NCBI GenBank assembly: GCA_046704825.1
Contig: JBJKRE010000139.1
Span: 1 to 5,139 of the forward strand
Source of the DNA: CAVRTJ01 sp046704825
GTDB taxonomy: Bacteria; Acidobacteriota; UBA4820; DSQY01
Reading direction: 5' to 3'
Length of the DNA: 5,139 bases
Shown piece after piece: positions 1-5,139 of the stretch. The translations under genes were made by a program, and so were the position numbers. The notes beneath the pieces are model-generated. The model made no database searches. It worked only from the letters and a program-made list of their open reading frames with translations, and was not told the origin of the DNA. Every line of letters begins with the position of its first letter. Within the stretch, counting starts at the first letter, position 1.

Positions 1-619
1 ACACCGGAAGGCCGGGCTTCTGTTGAGAGGCCTCCCACGTGAGCTTGACCCCGTGGGGCGTCGCTTCCGCGGTCAACCCCGACGGCGCATCGCCGAGAGG
101 TGTCGCGGTCTGCGGATCGATGGGAAGCGAAAGTCCGATCACGCCCCTCCCGGGCGCGGTGAGTCTGTAGGTATACTGGCCCGCCTTGTCCGGGCGGTCG
201 ATCCAGGCGATGCCCATGGCCCTGGCGAGGGGATAGTCCATGGCGGCGAACAGGAACAGGAAATTCTTGAGGCCCTCGTAGTCGCCGGGGTTTCTCCCCG
301 ATGCCACCTCGCGGTCCCAGGTGTCCAGGCGTTCAAGCGGCTCCCGTCTGGATCCTTCGAGGGCCTGTGTGAGACTCTTGTCGTAATCGGGCCGAAGTCC
401 CGTGGCCACGACGACCACTGTGCCTTTTCCGTCGACCCGCTCCACAGTGTAGCCGCCTGCCGGCCACGTCTTGTCCGGTATGGGCCACAGCAGCCTTACG
501 GTGCCCCTGCCGTCGCTGACGGCGGCCACGAGGCCCGTCATAGTGTCCTGGGCCGCCGCGGCCGTTGCTGCCGTCAGCGCGAGGAGCGCGAGGGCGGCGC
601 CGATCCATCTTATTCTCAT
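1..619 (-). CDS. Secreted fibronectin type III-like protein (3' end outside window)
   Basis: ATG at 619-617 opens a frame of 206 codons with no stop before the left edge, so only the N-terminus is seen. The start is well supported: AGGAGG lies six bases upstream, and the protein begins with a classic signal peptide (MRIRW, then an Ala/Leu-rich core, likely cut after Ala23 before Gln24). Residues about 28-75 look like the first strands of an FN3 domain (VRLLWPIPDKTWPAGGYTVERV). Residues about 76-142 are charged and probably helical. Residues 143-156 (DKAGQYTYRLTAPG) resemble the Gly-x-Tyr-x-Tyr-Arg strand F of FN3. A second FN3 begins near residue 178 (PSGLTAEATPHGVKLTWEAS). FN3 repeats in bacteria are usually extracellular binding or spacer modules. 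No catalytic residues are visible. It follows the giant gene by 11 bases and probably acts with it outside the cytoplasm. The specific role is unknown. Confidence 0.9.
   Translation of the reverse strand, partial: MRIRWIGAALALLALTAATAAAAQDTMTGLVAAVSDGRGTVRLLWPIPDKTWPAGGYTVERVDGKGTVVVVATGLRPDYDKSLTQALEGSRREPLERLDTWDREVASGRNPGDYEGLKNFLFLFAAMDYPLARAMGIAWIDRPDKAGQYTYRLTAPGRGVIGLSLPIDPQTATPLGDAPSGLTAEATPHGVKLTWEASQQKPGLPV
2..88 (-). other. Start of a second FN3 domain
   Basis: Residues about 178-206 (PSGLTAEATPHGVKLTWEAS and onward) match the opening of an FN3 domain: Pro, Leu-x-Ala, a turn with Gly, then a strand with Leu-x-Trp. The rest is beyond the left edge. Confidence 0.7.
152..538 (-). other. 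FN3-like domain with probable helical insertion
   Basis: Residues about 28-156 of the FN3 protein. The first half has the FN3 pattern of a hydrophobic strand ending in Trp, then Gly-Tyr-x-Val-x-Arg. The closing strand Gly-Gln-Tyr-Thr-Tyr-Arg-Leu fits FN3 strand F. Between them lie about 65 residues rich in Glu, Arg, Leu and Ala (LTQALEGSRREPLERL, then FLFLFAAMDYPLARAMGIAW) that do not look like beta strands. The domain boundaries are approximate and read by eye. Confidence 0.55.
551..619 (-). other. Sec-type signal peptide of the FN3 protein
   Basis: Residues 1-23 contain two arginines near the start (MRIRW), a hydrophobic core rich in Ala and Leu, and a run of alanines before Gln24, which fits signal peptidase I (small residues at -3 and -1). 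No Cys follows the site, so it is not a lipoprotein signal. No twin-arginine motif is present. Confidence 0.85.
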
Positions 620-631
620 AGTCTCCCTCCT
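620..631 (-). promoter_or_regulatory. Shine-Dalgarno site overlapping the upstream stop codon
   Basis: Read on the minus strand, the junction is TGA GGAGGGAGACT ATG. The core AGGAGG (631-626) borrows the A of the TGA stop and sits six bases before the ATG at 619. Ribosomes ending the giant gene therefore finish on the initiation site of the FN3 gene, which supports translational coupling and a shared transcript. There is no room between the genes for a separate promoter or a hairpin terminator. Confidence 0.88.
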
Positions 632-3600
632 CACAGGCACACGCTGAGGTTTACACCGTAGGTCTTGCAGCAGCCCACGAGACACCAGCAGATCTTCCCG
701 AACCGGACGTAAGCGGTACCGCATACGTGGATGGGCATGGCGTCGGCGCTGAAGTGGATGCCGACGCTCGGATTCACGCAGAGACAGCCCACGGGCGTGT
801 CAAGACCGGCACTGATGGCCACGCCTGCGTCGAATTCTCCGTGAAGGTGGATGCCCCACGTCGGGTCGGGCGATATGGCCACGCCGAATCCGATCCAGTA
901 CTGAAAATCGACGTGGGCCCCGAACCCGAAGAAACTGCCCCCGTAGTGATAGCTGCTGCCGACCACCCCGCCGACGGCGAGGCCGTTGTCGTCCAGCATC
1001 AGGTACCCCGACGCGTCGGCGACCAGCACGTGGGCCGACAGCCTGAGACCGTCCACGTTCTGACCCATGTAGATATGCCAGGATCCACCGCCGAAGTGAA
1101 TGCTGATGGCCCCATTGGGGGCCTTTACCCATACGGCGTCACCCAGCGCGTGAAACTCGCCGGAAAGTCCCGCGTCGAACGATGATGCAGCGTACTGGAT
1201 GAAGCCCTGAAACTGGCCGTTGCCGGAATGGTCCGAGGTAAAGAGCCACGCCTTCACGTCCAGGCGGAATCCGGCGTCAGGTCCGGTGGCCTTCACGCTG
1301 ATGTCACCCTGGAAGGTGTAGATCCACCCGCCTCCGGAGTCACCCACGCGCGCACCGGCGTTGAAGATGTACGAATCGTCCATGGTAGGCGACAGCGAAC
1401 CCAGGTCTCCCATGCTCGCGAAAGAAGTCAGCGGGATGTTGTGCCCCAGACCTCCGTGCACTTCATAGAGGTTGAGAAAAGGCGGGAAAAGCGGGACCCC
1501 CTGCTGTCCCAGGCCGACGGACACCCGGCAGAGCCAGTAGTCCTTCCCCCCTTTGTACCCGAGCAGGAAGTCGGCACCGAGATCGCCCGTGTTCAAGAGA
1601 CTGAGGGTTCCGTGGCCCAGAAACCGCGTGTTCCCCTGCGCGTCTTCGCTCCAGGTCACCTTGGCCTTCAAGGTGGCGACCGGGTTGACGGGGGGGTAGG
1701 CCGCCTCAAGGGAGAAGCTGTCCATGCTGGGCTCGGCGCAGGCCATGGGACTGTTCGACTGGAGCTTGTAGAGCAGGGTGTTCGATGAGGGCGCCAGCAC
1801 GTCGCTGATCCTGAAGTTCGCGTCCAGCCCGAAGTCCACCGAAGGCCTGTCGTGGTGGGATCCGAGGTGCAGATCGAGTCTCGCGAGGTCCACCGTGATC
1901 GGGCCGAGCTTGGCCGTGCCGCCGAGGGGGATGGTCGCCCCCTGCGTGCCGTCCTTCCAGAAGGCTTCCCCGCAGAAGGGTTGGCCACTCCCCTTGACCC
2001 GGATGCCGTCTATGGATACCTGCGTCAGCGTGCGGCCCTTGGCCTTGAAGGTGAAGAGCGCATCCAGGGCCACGCGGAAGCCCTGGCCGGCCTCGTTGTT
2101 GAAGTCCGCACCCTTAAGCTCCATTACGACGGTGCCAAAATCCCGGGTGACGTCCGGGGAGGTGAAATCCGAGGCGAGGTTGCCCTGCATATCCATTTGG
2201 AGCGCCCCCGGCACGTCTGCCTCAATGAGCGGAACGTCCTTGAGGCTCACGCCGTAACGCGCATTCAGGGACGAACCGCAGACCTCCACCGAGATGTTCT
2301 TGACCTGCAGTTCCAGGCCGCCGGAGCTGAGCGTCCCGCCCTGCGAGAGAGGTGTGGTCTGTATGGTTCCCGAGAGCCCACCCCATCCGATGGACCAGCC
2401 CTCGGCCGAAAGAGGTGTGCCGAGTGACGAGTTGCCGAGGGCGTTGAGTTTGAGCGTGCCCTTCCTGAAGTAAAGGCCGACCCATCCGGGCCCGTCACCC
2501 GACTGCCCGTAGCACGATCCCCCGGGCGGAGACTCACCTTGTGTCCGGCTCCAGTCCAGGACCATTTCGTCGCCTTCGACCTCGAACCCCGAATTGCCGA
2601 TGTACGAAGCTGGCAGATGGATGGCGCCGCCCCCCGGTCCCGTCGTCTCGGCGTAAAAGTCGCCGTCCGCCGTGACGGGACCTGTCACCGTGAGGCCGAG
2701 CGTTCCACCCACAGGGTCCAGCCTGGCCATATCCGAGACGGCGAGCTGAAATGTGACGAGGAAGTCGTTCCCGGTTCCCGCCGTCGCGTTCACGTGCGTG
2801 ACGCGGCCGGTGAGGCCGGTCACGGCGCCGCTCAGGATCGCGGCGTCATACGGCGCTTCATCGATGGTGCCGGCGGTGACCTCACGGCCGTCGCCCGCAC
2901 CTTCGAGCGTCAGGTGGCTGAAGGTTATGGGGACGAAGAAGTCTGCGTGCCCGTCGGGTCCGCTCGGCGAGGCGAGGTGGAGCATCCCTTTTCCGGAAAA
3001 CGTTCCGTCGGACTCCTCCGCCAAGCCCATGATGTCGCTGATGACGAAAGGACCGCCCTTGGCCTGGAAAAGGAGCCGGCAAGGCACGTTTGGATCGTGG
3101 GGGACCACCTCGTACGAGGCGGGAGCAGACCAGACATCCCGGTCGTTCTGCTGGAGCTGCACCTTAACCATAAGAGGCAGGGAGGACGACAGGTTGGTCT
3201 TGAGATCGTCCAGGAACTGTGGAGAGGAAGTGCCCGCTGCAGCCTTATGCGCGTTTTTTCGGTCGGTGCCCGAAGTCCCTTGTCTTACGACCGATCCGAG
3301 GTCGGTGAAGCCAAGATTCGAAGGGCGCATGACCGTCCTTGTGACGGTGGTGGTCCCGCCTTGCCCCTGCCCTTCCTGGGAGGCGCCGGAGCAGGACATT
3401 CCGCCGTTCGAGGCCATGATGTCGGCGATCTCTCCCATCTCCGTAAATGCTTTGACCCGCACGCAGACGCTGTGTGGCTTGTCCGTGAGGGGCACGGGAA
3501 GAGGCGGCGAGGTGAGCGTGTAGGTTCCGGGTGAGGACTTTCCGGCGGGCGGCAGGTCGGCGACAGACCCCATGATGGGCTCGCCGTCCACGGTCCAGAC

Positions 3601-5139
3601 CCACAGGATGTGGCCCTTGCTGCCGTAATAGGAGAGAGAGGCTTCCGCTGTGAAGGCTTCGGCGCAATCGCTCACCTTCGCGGGGAGACCCTCGTAGCCC
3701 GGAAACCTCGTGATCTGGACCTTAAGGAGGTGTAACGGTCCTTCGGCAGTAAGGTCCGGCGGTTCTCCCACGTGGAGTTCCTGGCAGGCGATGAGATAGG
3801 CGTCGCTGGCAAGAGCCGCGAGGTTCGTCGTGGTCGCGGGGCTATGTGAACTTACGGACGGAGCAAGTGTTTGTTGGGAGGTCGATCCGGGTGCGGCAGA
3901 AAAATTAACCGCTGTCGCGGCGGTCACGGTCCCTGAGGATGACGTGTTTTCGGAGCCTGGGGAGTGTGTCCCGGCCATGAAATGAAGCGCGGCGCCGTAG
4001 AGGCCGCCTCCGCCGGCTGCCAGCGCGGGTCCGACAGGGTCCTCTTGGTCCGGCGTCGGTAGCGAATAAATCTTGATGGTGTAGTTGCCCGGTTCGGCGA
4101 AGGTGTGGACGATGCCCTGGTTGGTAGCGCTGCCGTTCAGCACCAGCTTGACCTTGCCGCTGTTCGAGTCGGCGCCGCCGTCCACCCGAAGCGGTTCTAC
4201 CGTCCCGTCCCCCCATGAGAGGTAGACGTTGCTGTATTCCAGTGTCATGGTCTGGAGCGAGGAAAAGGTCACCGAAACGGGGTAGGGATCCCTGCTCAGA
4301 TCGATGTCGCCCTGAAGTGAGACGACAACGGGTGCTGTGAAGACGGCGGTCTGGGACTGGCTCATGTTTTCGACTCTCAGCACACCGGGCTGGGCTGCGT
4401 TCGCGCACACGAGCATGCCCTTGGGAACATCCGGGAGACGCAGGGGATAGGCGGGACTGCTCTCGACTTCCTGGACTTCTTTGGTGACGGGATTTTCCCA
4501 GTACCCTTTGACCTGCCAGGTGGCCTGGGCCTTGTCCGTGGCCGTCATGCCGATCATCCCGGCGACCATGCTGTAGTCGGCAAAACCATTCGATGCGGAC
4601 ATGGTGTCCACGACGGCCTGAACCTGCTGCTGGGTGGGTACGGGCGTTGGGCTGACACCCGATCTCATGGAACTGGAAGTGCCAGTCCTCGTCCGAGTCG
4701 ATGCAGCGTGAACGGAAGGCGCTTGGGCGGGGTTCAGTTGCCCCGCAGGCGGAGGGGGGAGTTCCCAATGAAAGAAAGGAGCCTTCGCGCCATCCGGCAG
4801 GCTCTTGAGCATGGCCGTCGTGACGCGGTAGAAAGGCTTACTTCCGGGTGATTGGGCTTGGACGATCGTTTTACCGTCCTTGTCCTTTATGCTGAAGACA
4901 TAATATTTGGCTATTCCCGGGTTGTCCTCCAGCCAGGTAAAGACCGTGTCCTTCTGTATCATGGGAGGGTCGTCCCACATTTTTACCTGCGTGAACTCTC
5001 CGGACCCTTCGACGTTCGGCTTGATCAGCATGATTTTGCCGTGCGGAGGAACGACGGACACCGGGATCGTCGAGGGTCTTCCTCGAGCCTCGGCCTGAGG
5101 CCGCGATGGGAAAACCGTCACGACGACGCCCCCCGGTCC
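631..5139 (-). CDS. Giant multidomain beta-rich secreted/surface protein with PKD domain (5' end outside window)
   Basis: Residues are numbered from the GTG at 5121; the stop is TGA at 633-631. Visible order: Ig/FN3-like module (about 30-121, with VFTWLEDNPGIAKYYVFSI); Pro/Ser/Thr linker (122-165); PKD domain (about 262-353, with SWGDGT and HTFAEPGNYTI); Ser/Thr linker (384-433); second Ig-like module (about 463-562, with HILWVWTVDGEPI); Gly/Ser/Thr linker (575-632); long glycine-rich beta body (about 645-1440); Cys-rich tail (1446-1495). No catalytic motif, membrane helix or sorting signal was recognised. PKD and Ig-like modules are typical of extracellular proteins, so export and a structural, adhesive or scaffold role are inferred. 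The frame is open for six more codons to the window edge, and the GTG has only a weak G-rich run upstream, so the real start is probably outside. It lies 11 bases upstream of a secreted FN3 gene. The coding frame is secure; the precise function is unknown. Confidence 0.93.
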   Translation of the reverse strand, partial: GPGGVVVTVFPSRPQAEARGRPSTIPVSVVPPHGKIMLIKPNVEGSGEFTQVKMWDDPPMIQKDTVFTWLEDNPGIAKYYVFSIKDKDGKTIVQAQSPGSKPFYRVTTAMLKSLPDGAKAPFFHWELPPPPAGQLNPAQAPSVHAASTRTRTGTSSSMRSGVSPTPVPTQQQVQAVVDTMSASNGFADYSMVAGMIGMTATDKAQATWQVKGYWENPVTKEVQEVESSPAYPLRLPDVPKGMLVCANAAQPGVLRVENMSQSQTAVFTAPVVVSLQGDIDLSRDPYPVSVTFSSLQTMTLEYSNVYLSWGDGTVEPLRVDGGADSNSGKVKLVLNGSATNQGIVHTFAEPGNYTIKIYSLPTPDQEDPVGPALAAGGGGLYGAALHFMAGTHSPGSENTSSSGTVTAATAVNFSAAPGSTSQQTLAPSVSSHSPATTTNLAALASDAYLIACQELHVGEPPDLTAEGPLHLLKVQITRFPGYEGLPAKVSDCAEAFTAEASLSYYGSKGHILWVWTVDGEPIMGSVADLPPAGKSSPGTYTLTSPPLPVPLTDKPHSVCVRVKAFTEMGEIADIMASNGGMSCSGASQEGQGQGGTTTVTRTVMRPSNLGFTDLGSVVRQGTSGTDRKNAHKAAAGTSSPQFLDDLKTNLSSSLPLMVKVQLQQNDRDVWSAPASYEVVPHDPNVPCRLLFQAKGGPFVISDIMGLAEESDGTFSGKGMLHLASPSGPDGHADFFVPITFSHLTLEGAGDGREVTAGTIDEAPYDAAILSGAVTGLTGRVTHVNATAGTGNDFLVTFQLAVSDMARLDPVGGTLGLTVTGPVTADGDFYAETTGPGGGAIHLPASYIGNSGFEVEGDEMVLDWSRTQGESPPGGSCYGQSGDGPGWVGLYFRKGTLKLNALGNSSLGTPLSAEGWSIGWGGLSGTIQTTPLSQGGTLSSGGLELQVKNISVEVCGSSLNARYGVSLKDVPLIEADVPGALQMDMQGNLASDFTSPDVTRDFGTVVMELKGADFNNEAGQGFRVALDALFTFKAKGRTLTQVSIDGIRVKGSGQPFCGEAFWKDGTQGATIPLGGTAKLGPITVDLARLDLHLGSHHDRPSVDFGLDANFRISDVLAPSSNTLLYKLQSNSPMACAEPSMDSFSLEAAYPPVNPVATLKAKVTWSEDAQGNTRFLGHGTLSLLNTGDLGADFLLGYKGGKDYWLCRVSVGLGQQGVPLFPPFLNLYEVHGGLGHNIPLTSFASMGDLGSLSPTMDDSYIFNAGARVGDSGGGWIYTFQGDISVKATGPDAGFRLDVKAWLFTSDHSGNGQFQGFIQYAASSFDAGLSGEFHALGDAVWVKAPNGAISIHFGGGSWHIYMGQNVDGLRLSAHVLVADASGYLMLDDNGLAVGGVVGSSYHYGGSFFGFGAHVDFQYWIGFGVAISPDPTWGIHLHGEFDAGVAISAGLDTPVGCLCVNPSVGIHFSADAMPIHVCGTAYVRFGKICWCLVGCCKTYGVNLSVCL
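637..786 (-). other. Cysteine-dense C-terminal tail
   Basis: Residues 1446-1495 hold eight cysteines in 50 residues: CLC (1446, 1448), HVC (1467), CWC (1478, 1480), CC (1484-1485) and C1495, the penultimate residue. The preceding 1,445 residues contain only eleven, widely scattered. Several histidines lie near. The arrangement could make disulfides that lock the end of the protein, or bind a metal. No CXXCH heme motif is present. The stop codon follows two codons after the last Cys. Confidence 0.8.
802..1554 (-). other. C-terminal glycine/aromatic-rich beta region
   Basis: Residues about 1190-1440. The region is rich in Gly, Phe, Tyr, Trp and His, with many short alternating strands, such as VPLFPPFLNLYEVHGGLGHN, AISIHFGGGSWHIYMGQ, SGYLMLDDNGLAVGG and WGIHLHGEFDAGVAIS. 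The alternation of polar and nonpolar residues fits an extended beta sheet, solenoid or barrel. No beta-barrel C-terminal signature (final Phe) is present, since the protein ends in Cys-Leu. The function is unknown. Confidence 0.45.
2347..2589 (-). other. Central segment with a Trp-x-Gly-Leu-Tyr-Phe motif
   Basis: Residues about 845-925. A strand ending in DEMVLDWS leads to a Gly/Ser/Pro loop with a single Cys, then GPGWVGLYFRKGTLKLNAL, then AEGWSIGWGGLSGTI. From memory, comparable blocks (aromatic-Gly-x-Tyr strand, then a Gly-Leu-Ser-Gly turn) occur in very large uncharacterised secreted proteins of Bacteroidota and related groups. That recollection could not be checked here, so no family name is given. 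Confidence 0.35.
3823..3972 (-). other. Ser/Thr-rich low-complexity linker
   Basis: Residues about 384-433 are dominated by Ser, Thr, Ala, Gly and Pro (for example ENTSSSGTVTAATA and TSQQTLAPSVSSHS), with almost no charge. It follows a Gly run (AAGGGGLYG) and separates the PKD domain from the next Ig-like module. This composition suits a flexible extracellular spacer, possibly glycosylated. Similar but shorter linkers lie at residues 122-165 and 575-632. Confidence 0.6.
4063..4338 (-). other. PKD domain
   Basis: Residues about 262-353 of the giant protein. The two hallmarks of PKD domains are present: SWGDGT (302-307, bases 4218-4201) and, about 30 residues on, HTFAEPGNYTIKIY, which matches the consensus His-x-Phe-x-x-x-Gly-x-Tyr. 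The segment before the first motif (PVSVTFSSLQTMTLEYSNVY) supplies the leading strands. An insertion (VDGGADSNSGKVKLVLNG) separates the two motifs. PKD domains are beta-sandwiches found mostly outside the cell, in binding or spacer roles. Confidence 0.85.
4759..5034 (-). other. N-terminal Ig/FN3-like module of the giant protein
   Basis: Residues about 30-121. The pattern is VFTWLEDNPGIAKYYVFSI, then a turn (KDKDGKT), then FYRVTTAMLKSLPDG and a closing FFHWEL strand. A Trp strand, a Tyr strand, a Leu in the loop and a final aromatic-Trp strand is the layout of FN3/Ig-like modules in bacterial surface proteins. The assignment is by pattern only. Pro-rich sequence follows directly. Confidence 0.5.

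Noticed and set aside
620..630. Possible terminator or promoter between the two genes
   Set aside because: The gap is only 11 bases and is filled by the Shine-Dalgarno sequence, so neither fits.
23..661. Plus-strand open frame of 212 codons at the left end
   Set aside because: It lies opposite the FN3 gene, which has a ribosome site and signal peptide, and it runs through the intergenic ribosome site. Its composition is Arg/Gly/His-rich without structure.
637..786. Cytochrome c-type heme binding in the Cys-rich tail
   Set aside because: No Cys-x-x-Cys-His motif is present; the pairs are CxC and CC.
2753..3523. Second plus-strand open frame (256 codons) in another frame of the same region
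   Set aside because: It overlaps both the giant gene and the other shadow frame. Its Ser/Pro/Arg composition with no recognisable motif argues against a gene.
2539..3534. Long plus-strand open frame (331 codons) opposite the giant gene
   Set aside because: It is rich in Arg, Gly, Val and His with no domain pattern, overlaps a clearly coding minus-strand frame with a PKD/Ig-like context, and is the usual antisense shadow in GC-rich DNA.
3905..4768. Minus-strand open frame of 287 codons in an alternative frame
   Set aside because: It overlaps the PKD-encoding frame on the same strand. The translation is Arg/Gly/His-rich and lacks the domain motifs seen in the main frame.

Overview
The window is entirely coding apart from an 11-base gap. 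It holds two genes, both on the minus strand and both cut by a window edge. The DNA is GC-rich (about 60% by eye), with many G/C third codon positions but some ATA, AGA and AGG codons. The organism is probably a Gram-negative-type bacterium with large secreted proteins (Desulfobacterota, Acidobacteriota, Myxococcota or similar). Nothing here fixes the taxon.

Positions 5139 to 631 encode a very large protein with at least 1,502 visible codons. It reads as a mosaic of extracellular beta-sandwich domains: an N-terminal Ig/FN3-like module, a clear PKD domain, low-complexity Ser/Thr/Gly/Pro linkers and a second Ig-like module. A long glycine-rich, beta-strand-rich body of about 800 residues follows, and the protein ends in a cysteine-dense tail. 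No enzyme motif was seen. The frame is open to the right edge, so the true start, and any signal peptide, probably lies outside the window.

Positions 619 to 1 encode the N-terminal 206 residues of a second secreted protein. It has a signal peptide, an FN3-like domain that appears to be split by a helical insertion, and the beginning of a second FN3 domain. Its Shine-Dalgarno sequence uses the last base of the upstream stop codon, so the two genes are very probably co-transcribed and translationally coupled.

The simplest reading is an operon for cell-surface or secreted structural or adhesive proteins. The large gene looks like a poorly characterised family of giant beta-rich proteins paired with FN3 proteins. 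No mobile element, RNA gene, CRISPR array or terminator was seen. The longest plus-strand open frames are shadows of the large gene.
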